Assembly (NCBI GenBank): GCA_003024785.1 | Contig: PUQB01000555.1 | Location: 62,001-126,000, forward strand | DNA: 64,000 bases | Reading direction: 5' to 3' | Origin: Selaginella tamariscina | Taxonomy: Eukaryota; Streptophyta; Lycopodiopsida; Selaginellales; Selaginellaceae | Shown: positions 25,393 to 38,189 of the stretch, in pieces | Layout of the letters: the number at the start of each line of letters is the position of its first letter | Numbering within the stretch: position 1 is the first letter of the stretch | The notes under the pieces: generated by a model | The model's input: the letters and a program-made list of their open reading frames with translations, nothing else | Database searches by the model: none | What the model was told of the DNA's origin: nothing | Translations under genes and position numbers: made by a program

Positions 25393-28300
25393 ATGGCCCC
25401 GCCGAATAGGGCAGACGTTCAATGCTTCTGCAAAAGGTGTGGCACAAGAGGGTTGTGGATTTCTCCCCAGCTAGCTCGTGTTCACAGAAATGCCAAGCGA
25501 CTATCAATCAAGCAAGCTCAATCTCAGCATCAGGAAAACAAGAATGTCGACGTCTTTCAATGTAAGTGCCCCAAGTGTTTGAATGACCAAGGTGAAGGGA
25601 TTTGGCGGCAAAGGTCTGGGCACAGCAAACACATTGAAGCCGTCCTTCGAGCGTCACAACGTTCATTTGAAGGACAGGGTACATATCTTTATTGCCTTGA
25701 CGTTTATAATTTATTTTGTTCATTCTGTGCAGATGATATAGAGGCTGAGCTCTTTGCACAGACTGGAATGGATGTTGAGGCACCCTCTGATCATGAGGAA
25801 GCTTTTGAGGACGTAGATGATGCCTTAGATGCAGCAGATTTAGATGCCCAACAAGATTTGCGGCCAATTCTCCAAGTGTCGAAACCCATACATCGTGATG
25901 ACCAAATTTTCATGAAAGTTTTGGAGCTTTTGTCAATTTGCCATCAACACATGTGCTCTGAATCTTTCATCGACAAACTTTTGAAGATAATTTTTGGGAA
26001 GAGAGGTCCTGAAGGGGAGTGTCTGGCTGCATTATTGAGCACCCGAGGAAATTGGAATGGCCGCCTTCGAAACATAAAGGTCCCACATAGTTGGGACACT
26101 TTGAAGAGTATGTATAGGCTTCTTGGGATTCCAGAGCTTGAGAGGCATGCAGTATGCTTTCATACAGGAGGCCAACCTTATGAATTCCCCATGTACATTG
26201 ACCAGAAGATGACAGTAGCTAAAAAGAGTGAACAATGCCCAATCTGCAAAAAGTATCGACAACAAGCTGTGGAATATATTTATATCCCCTTAGCACCTCG
26301 GTTACAAGTAAGATGCAAGTCCAGCACTGTGAACTACAATGACTTGACCCCCTTTCGAGACTTCACCAACAAGAAAAATCGGAAGGAGATCTGGCACTGT
26401 GCAAAATGGGAACGCTACTCTGCTTTTTGGGATCCAAGATTGGAGTGGGAATTACCAGCACACTGTAAATGTTCCAGATACATTCAAGCTTGGCCTTCAA
26501 AGCATGAAGCATTGTTACAAGCAGAGAAGACAGCTACACGAGATGGTGTGTATGAAGTTCAATGCCCTACATGCAAATCGAAATTCAACCACAGGCCAAT
26601 ATATGTCAAAGGCAACCCACGGAATTTGGCCCTTATGATTCACGCAGATGGATTCAAGGCAAATACTACGAGAGTGAAGAATGTATATGCCTTCAATGTC
26701 GTGGTTATGAACGGTGGAAGCCGTGGTCTTAAAGAGGTTGAGGAGCTTGTGTTGCCGAGCTTATATGTCAACAAGGAACCACTGCAACATGGTCCAATTG
26801 CTTGGATATTTTTTTCAACCGCTTAGTGACTGAGCTCGAGCAACTATTCTATGAAGGCGTTCCAGTTCAGTATGCAATGGAGATCAATGGACAACCACGT
26901 CAATTTCAGCAACGTGCCATGGTTTTTGCACTAACTGCTGATTTGGTGGCAACCTGTGAGCTCGTGAAGATGTCATTTAGTAAGTTTTTTTTGTTTTTGA
27001 AGAAATAGATATTTCATATCAATGTTTGGTTCTAATTTTGGTTTTTAGTGGGAAGCGTACCATGTAGACGTTGCTTGGTGACTACTAATAACAGGAAGTA
27101 CACTGAGGTACTGAAGAAGACACGCTTCCCAGATGAGAGCCGACATATGAAGCATGTTGAGGCTGGGGTTAAACATCTTGAAGAAGGTTCCCAATCAGAG
27201 GCTTGGGATCTTGGAGTGAGAGGTAAATCTGTGCTTATGAGGCTTTGGGAACAACAAGGATTTGATATTCTGCATGATACTGTCTGGGATGCACTACACA
27301 CAATTGCACTAAAATTGTGTAAAGTGACAAATGAGGTGATGTGGGAAACTTTGAAGAAGGAAAAAAGGTGAAAGTTGCAGAAGCACGACTAAGAACCATG
27401 CTTGCAGCTAGGACCTCACAAATGAGAAGAGGACGACCACCTGACAAGCCGTCTGAGCGGATTAGTTTCTGGAAAGCGGACGAGCACCAACATTTTTCAC
27501 AGTGGTATGCCAACTATGTTTTTGCAAACTTATTTTCTGATCCTAGGGATGAGGAGCTTTGTAAGCTCACGACAGAGATCACCCGACTTTTTTATGATTA
27601 TGCAAGGGACAATGGCTGGTCTGATGACACACTACACATAGCACAGAAACTTTGTCAAGCGTGGCGTGTGAAGTGGGTGGAAAGGCATGGAGAGGATGCG
27701 ATGATATTGCTACATGCAGTAGGTGCTGGACATCTTTTTGATGACATCCGCCGAATTGGGCCGTGTGACTGTACTTGGTGTTATACTTTTGAGCGTTTAT
27801 TTTCAGAGCTCAACAGGGTGAAGACAAACTCTAAGCAGATGGAGATAACATTTAGTAGGCATCATAACAGGCTTTTTTTCTCAAGGATCCAAAGGTTACT
27901 TTCGAGTGAACAAGAAGGATTGAACCCAGAGGAGAGGTGGGAACATGTTTTATTAACATGCATTGTTGGAGCAGAACATGGGAAACCAAATTCAGGTAAG
28001 AAAAAGTATTTATTTCTTTGTTTGTAGCTAATTTGGCTTTTTTTTACCAAGGTTACATAAATGCTGGAAGTCAAGACATTGCAAAGCAGATATGGGAAAG
28101 AGCTACAGACTCTGATTGGGAGGATTTAATAGCTGAGAAAGGAGTAGTCATTGGAGCTAGAAAGGTCAGACAAATTGATGAAGTTGAGGTTGGTGCATTG
28201 GCAGCTATGTACAACAAGGATCCGCTTGTGTTGGAGGGCATAGAGGTCATTGTATTCCAACAACTTCTAATGGCTGGCAGTATTTTTGGACGGAAAAACT

Positions 28301-28927
28301 CGAATTTGGTCATCAAGAACAACAACATTATGGATCTTCCTATAATTGCAAGATTCAGATATGCTTTTGTTGTATACCTCGATGGCCAGTACAAGGTAAA
28401 TATACAATAGTTTATATGTGGGTGTAACTAACATCCCTGACTTATAGGTATTATTTGCAGCGGATCAGTATCGTTATGAGTATGTACAGAGGAAGGTGGC
28501 TATTGATCAATTTAGCGGAATGCACTTACTCGCAAAACAGGAGAAGAAGTTTTCATCTGAATGCATTTTGCCAGTAAGTTTCATTCAACGTGAGATTTGT
28601 ATTTTGCCAATTAGGGATGGAAAGCACCCAGGTATAAAGCTCGCATGGGAGATCAAGACCCTCACAGCCAGTCGCTTCTTTCAAAATGTGGACACAGATA
28701 TAACGCCAGCAATCTACCCAGTGTCTGGTGATATTATACAACTTCGAGCTCCAAAGTATGCCAAAGAACCGTGGTTTGGTTTGGTGACAGAGGTAGAGTA
28801 TAATTTGAAGAAAGTGAAGGTCACTTGGCTTAAAAAAATTGATGATGATGACTCTGATTACTTGAAATTTTTGTTGGATCCCCAACCTGACTTGGCTTGC
28901 ATGGGATTCAATCGTCAAGTCTTTTGA
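25393..28927 (+). CDS. TNP2-like (CACTA/En-Spm type) transposase gene, five exons
   Basis: Exons 25,393-25,678, 25,733-26,979, 27,049-27,995, 28,052-28,395 and 28,448-28,927 are joined by GT-AG introns in phase. The N-terminus has cysteine pairs (CFCKRCGTRG, CKCPKC). The middle carries LALMIHADGFKAN and VEELVLPSLYV, followed by LGVRGKSVLMRLW, DTVWDALHTIALKL and IGPCDCTWCYTFERLFSELN. This order matches Transposase_21 of plant CACTA elements, where D-DALH and the FERLF block belong to the core. The C-terminus has a BAH/tudor-like segment, SGDIIQLRAPKYAKEPWFGL. Frame slips lie at a T run (26,809-26,815) and an A run (27,361-27,366), one base each, so this copy is either slightly broken or affected by homopolymer errors. 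The expected role is cutting and joining element ends. Confidence 0.75.
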
Positions 28928-29249
28928 AGTACATAAGAAAGTAGTATATGATCATAAAGTTGTATTTTTTGTTAAATAGATTTAAATATTATCATATATT
29001 TTTCTGTGTTACTTTTTGAAACATGTACACAAAAAAGGAAGATAACAAAATGAACTACTACACAAACTAATCAAACCGGAATGCCTATGTGTTCTTAAGA
29101 TGTAAAAAAAAAATCGTCAAAAACACACTCAACATATGAGTTCTTACATATGTTTCTAAGTTTTCAACGTAAAACATCGATACACATGTGTTTCTTTACC
29201 TTTGTGTATGTGTTTTATTATGGAGTTTTTTGGAACTTTTCTAGTGGGG

Positions 29250-30060
29250 AGGTAATCGGCGGCGGGATTAATCCACCGCAAATCCCTCCGACGAGGAAGA
29301 GGGGGCGGGATTAATCCCGCCCACGACTCCATCTGACGAGGAACGATGGGCGGGATTAATCCCGCCGTCGACTCTACCCCATCGGAGAGAGTCGGCGGGA
29401 TTAATCCCGCCGCCGGTACTTCCTCGTCGAAGAGAGGCGGCGGGATTAATCCCGTTGCGGACTCCCTTTGACGAGGAAGTACCGGTGGGATTAATCATGC
29501 CGATTCTTCCTTGCCGGAGGGAATTGGCGGCGGGATTAATCCTACCGCAAATCCCTCCGACGAGGAAGAGGGGGCAGGATTAATCCCGCCCACAACACTG
29601 ACGAAGAAGAATAAGCAGCGGGATTAATCCCGCCACAACTCTGACGACGGGGAATAAGCGGCAGGATTAATCCCGCCCACAACTCTCTCCGAAACTATGA
29701 TTTCAAAGAGATTCGGGATGAATCTGCCTACAAATATTTAAAACAGGAAAGTGGTGGCGAGATTAATCCCGCCACCCCTTCTCTGCCTCCTAAAATGGTT
29801 GGCGAGATTAATCCGTAAATAACTCTTTTTAATAAATTTAAGTAACTCTTTATTAATTGAGAGAGTTATCGGCGGGATTAATCCCGCTGCTCTTTTTAAG
29901 AGGGGAGAAGTATTGTCTGGACTAATTTTGCCATAGCTATTAAAGAGATGGTGGCGGGATTAATCCCGCCACCTTTTCAAAGAGGCAAAAAAAATGGCCG
30001 GATTAATCCGCCACCCGGCTAACCGAGAATATTAAGTTAGAAGTATATTTAAACGGGATA
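29250..30060. repeat. Palindrome array 2
   Basis: About 15 copies of the GGCGGGATTAATCCCGCC palindrome, from near-perfect to degenerate. The first ~250 bp repeat the order seen in array 1. The later units are more degenerate and spaced by AT-rich sequence. Confidence 0.9.
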
Positions 30061-30103
30061 AATCCCTAACAGCATATATTGTAATCCTAATGCATTCCTA
30101 AAT
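30061..30103. repeat. Border sequence shared with the array in E1
   Basis: The stretch ataaatccctaacag ... gtaatcctaatg, directly after array 2, resembles the end of the E1 array at 45,650-45,692 (ataaatcctaacaa ... gcaatcttaatg). It may be an old terminal sequence of a smaller element. Confidence 0.5.
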
Positions 30104-32613
30104 CTAAATTCTAAAATTTAAGAGAGAATGTAAGGAGTGAATCTTTATAATATATTTAAATTTGTTTATAATACTTACTTGTAAACAGTACTGAAGGCGC
30201 CGTGTTTTCTTATAAACAATAGTGCACCCAATTTAATGTTGCTCCTGAGCTGATCACTAAGAAGAAAAAAAAATTGAAGAGTGAAAAATAAAGAAATGAA
30301 GAAACCCTTGCCGGAGAAAGAACCAGATCTGAATTTGAGTGGGAAATTAAATGCATTTTCAAATTTACATGTCAGACCGACAATACTTATGTCAAAATTC
30401 GAAATTTTTGAAATAACAGAAAAGAAAATTTAAAATGAGTTGAAACAAATAACCGACAGTCTGACATATATACTCTCCAATTCCAATGAGTGTTTTAAAA
30501 TTGCATTTAATGTCATTCAAGTGCTTCAAGCTGTTTAATATTACAAATTTTTGTAATTATTCTACATTCTTAATATTCAATATATTATTAAGTTTATATT
30601 TATATATATATACACTAATACAATAAATAAATTGATATATTATTATGTATCATTTAAAATATATTCATAGTCTATTTATTATATTATTTTCTTAATTACT
30701 CGAGTAATTAATTTACATTTCCTACTATTAATGGATATTCTTTATTATTTTCTTAATATTCAAAGAAATATTCCAATATTAAACCTGATTATCTTAAATA
30801 TTTCAGTAATTATTCTACATTTGTATATATTAATGGGATTTTCTCAATTAATTTGTTATTATTTCAAGAATATTCCTATGTTAAACCTTATTATCAATAT
30901 TAAATTAATATATATTATTAAAACTATATATGACTATATATTAGATAAAATGATGTATTATTATGTATAATTTAAAATATGTTCATAGTGTGTATATTAA
31001 TATCATTTTCTTAAATACTTGAGTAATTAATCTTCTTTATATTAATGGGATATTCTTTATTATTTTCTTATTATTCCAAGAATATTCCAATATTAAACAT
31101 GATTATCATAATTAATTTAGTTAATTATTTCAGTACTTGATCTACATTTGTATATATTAATGGGATTTTCTCAATTAAATTCTTATTATTTCAAGAATAT
31201 TCCAGTGTTAAACCTTATTATCAATATTAAATTAATATATATTATTAAAACTATATATGGCTATATATTAGATAAAATCATATATTATTATGTAAATATG
31301 TTCATAATGTGTTTATTAATATTATTTTCTTAATTATTCGATGTTTGTTTTGCACACATATATAAACACAATCATAAATTTATATATACACGTGCACATG
31401 CATTAGAAGCACTTACAGAGACATATATGCACACACATGCACATTGCCTTAAACCAAACTTGAGAAATATATGTTGCTTCTTTATTAAAAAACATCATGT
31501 TCAACGCATGTATGATCTATATGTACTCAGGTGTGTATGTAACGCATTAAATTTAAACATGTAATATATATGTATATCTGTGTGTATGTATATATGTGTA
31601 CTAATATATGCAATGTGTACGATTTCATTTGTTAACACTCTATCTCTTCTCTCATACATACACAGTGTCACCATGCATAATCCCACCATATAATATGTAC
31701 TGATGTTACAATATATATAATATGTATAATGTATATCTGTGTATAACACTCACTCCTCTCATACATAAACACCATGCATGATCCATCCAAACCTAAACCT
31801 AAACCCTAAACCCTATGTAACACATTGAATTTACACACAATATGTATGTATGTCTATGTGTACACACGTGTGTATATATATGTGTGTACTAATATATCCA
31901 ATGTGTATGAATTTAATTTGTTAACACTCTTTCTCTTCTCTTATACATACACACCATACATGATCCATATTAATATGTACTGTCTCTTCTCTCAAACATA
32001 CACACCATGCATGATCCATAATATGTATTGTCACTCTTCTCTCATACATACACACTATGCATGATCATGTACTCTGTCTCTCTAATATTAATATGTATTA
32101 ATATGTAGTATGTCTATTGTATAATACTATGTGTGTATATATGTATTGCTGCACATGAAACTTTAACATCTCATGGACACACACATGTTAAACACCTACA
32201 TGATTTTTATTCTTGGGTGTATGTGATACACCCACGCACACGCACACGCTGATAATATAATGAAAAATATTCGTTTAGGGCGAATCTATAGTTTATTCTT
32301 TTTAGGGTTTAAATATATTCTTAAAAGGAATATTCGATTAAGGTTAATATATATTCTATTTCTTTTAGGGTTTAGGTATATTCCTAGGGTTTCAAGAAGT
32401 AAAGCGGCGAAGGCGGTGGCTGTGAAATCTCCTTCTCTCTCTCACACACAGGTGAGATCTCTCTCTCTCACACGCTGTGCACTCCTGAGTTTATTTATTT
32501 ATTTTTATTCACATATATATTTATATGTGTGTATCTTAATAATATAATTTAAATCTCTATCTCTCGCACACACACGCACACTCGTATACATATACATACA
32601 CACACACACACAC

Positions 32614-32657
<44 letters not shown>

Positions 32658-33407
32658 CACAAATATATATATATATATATATATCTGTGTGTGTTTGTGT
32701 TTGTGTATCTGTATAATTTTATTAATTTATTAATTTTATCTCTTGCACACGCACGCACACTCCTGTTTATCTGTATGATTTTATTTGTTTCGCTCACACA
32801 CGCATACTCACGATATACATACACACACACACACACATATATATATACCTATATACATATATATACATACATATATATGTGTACCAGTATCTGTATAATT
32901 CTATTTATTTATCTATTTCTCGCACACACACGCACACTCCTATACATATATATATATATATATAACACACACACATATATATGTGTGTATCTGTATAATT
33001 TTATTGATTTGTTAATTGTATCTCTCGCACACACACGCACACTCCTGTATATATATATATATGTGTGTGTATGTTTGTTTATCTGTATGATTTTATTTGT
33101 TTCACACACGCATACACACGATATACACACACATATATATATATACCTATGTACATATATACATACATATATTATGTGTACCAATATCTGTATAATTTTA
33201 TTTATCTATCTCTCGCACACACACACACACTCCTGTATATACATAACGTATACATAAATATACATATACATATATGTGTGTGTGTGTATCTGTATAATTT
33301 AATTTACTTAGCACACACATACGATATACATATACATATACATATGTGTGTGTGTATCAGTATAATTTTATGATTTGTCTATCTCTGGCACACACACGCA
33401 CTCTCCT

Positions 33408-33465
<58 letters not shown>
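30104..33465. repeat. AT-rich region with TA and CA/TG microsatellites
   Basis: 3.4 kb without a credible gene. From 30,700 to 31,350 a ~430-bp AT-rich unit occurs twice (attaatgggattttctcaatt near 30,829 and 31,157). From 31,500 to 32,060 there are degenerate repeats with catacacaccatgcatgatcc. From 32,560 to 33,465 long (CA)n, (TG)n and (TA)n tracts alternate in units of about 150-250 bp containing gtgtatctgtataatttta. Open frames here are translated microsatellites. Confidence 0.85.
31790..31815. repeat. Short interstitial telomere-type repeat
   Basis: A few units of ccctaaa/cctaaac. This matches the plant telomere unit but is far too short to be a telomere. Confidence 0.6.
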
Positions 33466-33469
<4 letters not shown>

Positions 33470-34515
33470 AGCGGTGGGATTAGTCTCGCCGCCTACGGAT
33501 GCCCTGCGCGAAATCCGCGGGATTTATCCCTGCCGCCATTGGCCTGTCTGAAGGGCCTAGGTGGCGGGATTAATCCCGCCGAATTTCGCACAGGGCATTG
33601 GCGTCCGACGGGATTAATCCGCCGCGTACGCATGCCTTGTGCGGAATCCGGCGGGATTAATCCCGTCGCCAAAGGCCTGTATGAAGGGCCTAGGCGACGA
33701 GATTAATCCCGCCGGATTCTGCACAGGGCATTGGCGTCCGGCGGGATTAATCCGTCGAGTACGCATGCCCTGCACGGAATTCGACGGGATTAATCTCGCT
33801 GCCAAAGGCCTGCATAAAGGGCCTAAAAGCAGGATTAATCCCGCCCGATTCCGCGCAGGCATTGGCGTCATGCAGGATTAATCCCGCCGCCTAGGGCCCG
33901 AGTGAAGGACCTGGGCAGCGGGATTAATCCCACTGCCCCACGCAGAATTGGGCAGGATTAATCCCGCCGCCAAAGTCCTGCCTGAAGGGCCTAAGCGGCG
34001 GGATTAATCCCGCCCGATTCCACGCAGGGCATTGGCGTCGGCGGGATTAATCCCGCCTGATTCACGCAGGGCATTAGCGTTCGGCGGATTAATCCCGCCG
34101 CCTAGGGACCGAGTGAAGGCCTGGGCAGCGGGATTAATCCCGCCGAGCCTTCAATGCCTGTTGGAGGATGAATCCGCCACCCTTCCCTTTTTTCTCCATT
34201 GGTGAGTCGGACCAATCCCAAACGTTTCTGTCTGAGACGTAGAAGGTTTACAACATACCAATGGAGGGGACTGGGAAGGGTGCGAGATTCATTTCACTAC
34301 CCTTACATGGTGGGCGAGATTAATCCCGCCGCCTTTCTGGAGTCACTGAAGGGGTGTGCCAAATAAATCCTGCCAAATTCTCTCTGAGACTGAGAAGGGT
34401 GGCAGATTAATTCCGCACTCCCGTTCAAGGCCTCAGAAAGGTGGCGAGATTAATCCCGCCCACTCTTTCAGGAGGCATTGAAGGGGTGGCGAGATTAATC
34501 CCCGCACCTTCCATG
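33470..34515. repeat. Palindrome array 3
   Basis: At least 20 copies of the palindrome. Spacers alternate between a sequence and its reverse complement: gcacagggcattggcgtcc is followed by near-complements such as cgcatgccttgtgcgg. Others are hairpins such as aggcctg..aagggcct. The whole block is a chain of mirrored modules. A (TG)n tract lies directly to its left. Confidence 0.9.
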
Positions 34516-34608
34516 TGAATATATATGAATATATTTATTGCATATCTCATTTTATTTACTTTTATCATCTTATCATAATATTTCAGTAAAAGCTAGGAAT
34601 CTATGTAA

Positions 34609-34693
34609 AACTGTCCAGAGCTCACATTTGTGTGGTTCTAAAACGAAATGTTATCTTCTTTTTCACTAGCACAAATGTGAGCTTTGGACAGTT
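34609..34693. other. Hairpin with 24-bp stem
   Basis: The left arm aactgtccagagctcacatt..gtg (34,609-34,632) pairs with the right arm 34,670-34,693 at 23 of 24 positions around a 37-base loop. It could be a tiny inverted-repeat element or a small-RNA precursor. Nothing in the sequence decides between them. Confidence 0.6.
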
Positions 34694-34829
34694 AATTCCG
34701 TCCACTTTCTCTGTGTATTATTTTTGTATATTCGGGTTTATACAAGTGTGTGTGCGTTTTTATATATTTTGTATTCATAGTGTATTATTTTAAAGGACGA
34801 TTTGATCAAACAAGGAGATCAGTCATTAG

Positions 34830-37800
34830 TATGGAGTCGTCGTCAAATTCTGGGTAAGAATTAAAATAAAATCTGTTATACTCGGAATGTGCTTGAACTA
34901 ATCATTTTTGTATTCAGATGTGGAATTGAGGTGACATTAAAGATGAGAGCAGAGAAGAGATGGGCAGGGGGATTCTGGAATCAACTTGGCCATATTTAAA
35001 CTAAACGGGAAGCGCATTGGAACAACCATGGTTGTTATCAAACTAACCTCTGTCACATCGCATGGCAAGCAAAACAATGGAAAGTGGGTGTGCTAGTCAA
35101 GCATCCGAAAGCATGCTGTGAACCCAATTGAACGATGCTCGACACATATGCCTTGTTCCATCCAATGTCACGTTCTCGGATCCAGAGGTCGCTAGTTACA
35201 ACATTAATTTCGGGTGGTCTTGTCGACTTGTGGATAATGACGTTCACATGTTCACTAATGATGTTGATTGTGGAGTTCTTCTTCAACTCAACGAAAGCCC
35301 ATCTATGGAGGGATCCAACTGGATGTCTACTTCGAAGATCTTCAGACTCATCGAGTAGGTATTCTCAGAGATATGCTTCACAATACAGAAAATCCACAAG
35401 TGGAGCAATTGTCCCTCTTCACATTGAAGAAAACCAACGAACATCAAAGGAGATTGAGAGGGTGGCTTGGTCTCAGGTTCTTTACAGATCACGTTCAATT
35501 TGCTTAGAAATTTCGGGAGCTGGAAGAGTGTGCCGAGAACATTAGAACAGCATCAATCGGGGATCACACATGTTGATTCGGATCGTAAAGAAAATCTCGT
35601 TTTGTCAGCTGCACCTGTGGCATCCCATGCTGCAATAAGCCACAAGGAAATGATGTTGGGATGATAGGATTTACGAGTGTAGGGTTAATATTGCAGCGTC
35701 AACCCAAACTTCAATTACAGGCCACTCAACCAGGAACGTGTAGCTGAGCTCATGGAGAAGATGAAGGACGACAATTCTTACACCGTTCCACATAATGCTG
35801 TTTTGTGCGCATACTAGAGAGAAACAAAGGCGCTGACAAAGTGTGGATCACAACACCGGAACAAATGAGGAAGGTTCAGACGGAGAATAGAAAATCATCA
35901 AGTACTACATCATTAGTGGCCAGCACACAATAACGGCAGCCCAACGACTTCTCGACGAACACAACAAAGGAACGATGGCAACAAAACTTTCCGAGCATAC
36001 CCGTGAGAAGCTGACGAAAAGATCGGCGTTTTTAGCGAAGCCGAATCTCACAATCGAGCAGTACCATAAGTTATCGGCGGAATGGGACGCTGCAGACACC
36101 AACCACTACAACAGCAAAATATGGGAGAAGTTCAAACACACGCGAGCCGTGTGGGAATCTCTTCAGCGACCACAAAGAGCTACCAGGGAATACACAATCT
36201 GCGGACTACCGGGTAAGCAAATTGTTTGGGCGGGATTTATCTCGCCGGTATATTAATCTGTCTTTTTTCTCAGAGAGTTGAAGAAATTTAGCAGTTGATT
36301 TTGCCCAGGTGGGCGGGAAGGAAACATCCTTTTTGATGATGTTGATTTCTTGTCCCGAGGATAGGATCTTTGCCAAATGGTTGGGGATTATGGAATCCTT
36401 TGCAAAAGGAACACTGAAGAAGAAGCAGACAAGTGAAGGGAGCCCTCAGAGAAGTCTGCAAAGAAACCCAGTAAGACGCCGAAGGCTAAGTCTGTTCAAT
36501 CTATAAAGGATGTAGACAACGATTTCAAGCTCACATGGTTGAAGCCTTTAAATGGAACAACGATGGAGGAGATGGAAGTCTTGGCTGATTTGGTGATTGA
36601 TGGCAAATTACAGATTAACAACAGCAGCCCACCTCTCCTTTTCATCTCAAGGCAATGGAGTTGAAGACGGTCAGGCACTTCAAGGAGTGGTTGGGAATAC
36701 ACTGCCACAAACTGGGTTGGACCTCGGCTTCAACATACGAAGAGGTCAGCAAATATTTGCATGTGACAAACGATGATATGCTTGTCGAATGGGTGAATCA
36801 ATCGGAAGATCTGGGCAAGAATCTATTGCACGCCAACGCCAAAAAGGAGAACATTGCGATGACGCCTTCTCTTATGGCAGTCCTTCAGCAGCGGAGAACC
36901 GAGTTGAACCTTATAAAGGAGGATGCTACGAATCACGACAAGCCCTACAGATGTTTGTTGTTGGATTCGGAGACTTTATGGGGTACATCACTGCTTGTAG
37001 GAAACCGTTTCAATTGTTCGTGATGGATCGGCGGGTGTCAAAAAATCCTTCGACAGACAGGACACTAGAGGATTTGGTGGAGAAACTTAGCCGTGCAAGC
37101 ATGTACAAAGAAGGTATTTATTATTGAATTCATACTTGCACTCTTGACTGATACGTTTTCAGGTATTTATTTCTTGATTCTTGCTCATGTCACCGATACC
37201 TTTGCCTTCGCCTTTGCCAAGAGGAATAAACATCGTTGGACAGGATTTTATATGAATGATGATCCGAAGTGCATTGATTCGGTTGTTCACTTGGTTGTTA
37301 GGAATGCGCCAAACATTTCAAACTTCCAAATGACTGGCCAGGCATCTGTTTGCACTCCAACGGCCCTGAACCTCCATCCGATACACCGATAGGAGAGTGA
37401 CGTATTCGGCAATGTACGTTATCCAAACATACAAGTCAAGCGGCACGGAGCATCGTCAACTTGATCAGGGGTCCTCACAGTGATGCGTGGGTTTTTGACT
37501 ACTGCACTAGGGGGTCCGTCTTGAAGGAGTGTTACCTTCGGATACATGTGTGTTTGCCGTTGAAAAGGATAAGACCATGGTTGAGGACCTGAACAAGTGG
37601 ATAGAGATTCTCAACTGATACCCCAACGAATCCATAAAGGAGTATTTGAGAAAGTTCCCTCCGATAAGTGCGATAGCTCTGAAGACGAATCTGGTTCAAT
37701 GTCGGAGTCTGAGACGAACTTCAATCAGATATTAGACCGGAAGTTATCTCGAGGAGTACAGAACATTCACACCCATGGAAACATCAATAGAAGATAGAAG

Positions 37801-37860
37801 ATCTTGAACCATCTCACAAGCGGCTTAGACCTTCTTCGCCTCACTCAGAAGGTAATAGCG
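34830..37860 (+). pseudogene. Decayed multi-exon region of unknown function
   Basis: Plus-strand open stretches with intron-like GT..AG gaps but frequent frame changes: FKLNGKRIGT (about 35,010), VTFSDPEVASYNINFGW (35,180), LFTLKKTNEHQRRL (35,420), FKEWLGIHCHKLGWTSAST (36,680), DTFAFAFAKRNKHRWTGFY (37,200). I do not recognise a family. About 60 bp near 34,980 (aacttgg.catattt.aaact) also occur near 19,110, beside the DUF7869-like gene. A lone palindrome unit lies at about 36,228-36,246. Confidence 0.45.
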
Positions 37861-38189
37861 AAGAAGAATTGTTAATGAGTTTTAGAGTGACGAATAGTTG
37901 TAAATGAGTGTAACATAAGGCATTTTTGTATATTTTTTATATTTGTACAGAAAATAAATTCTCAAGGATTAATGAAGCTTTTAGTTCAAACATGGGTCAC
38001 ACATTAACAAGGTAAATAATATACCTTGATAATTTTAAGGTCAGCTAATTATCATTTTGCAGATGTAATGAAACATTGAGAACATGGATTTTCAGCATTG
38101 CATGAGGTAAGAGAGGGGTTTGGCGACAATTTCTTGTGCCACATGTCAGAATGACAGAGTTCATGCAGGAAATGGATAATAATGCAGCT

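Noticed and set aside
19329-30103. SAM/TNP2 region as an ordinary CACTA element nested in E2
   Set aside because: No CACTA-starting inverted ends with a 3-bp duplication were found at either side, and the flanking arrays are direct rather than inverted repeats. Not excluded, since ends may be eroded.
31790-31815. Telomere
   Set aside because: Only a few degenerate units, embedded in a transposon. Similar ccctaaa motifs are also part of the LTR family.
31501-33373. Several open frames of 80-190 codons rich in histidine, threonine, isoleucine and tyrosine
   Set aside because: They are translated CA/TG and TA microsatellites without domain content.
33470-34515. CRISPR-like array
   Set aside because: The repeat is a palindrome, spacers are variable in length and mirror each other, and the setting is a plant transposon.
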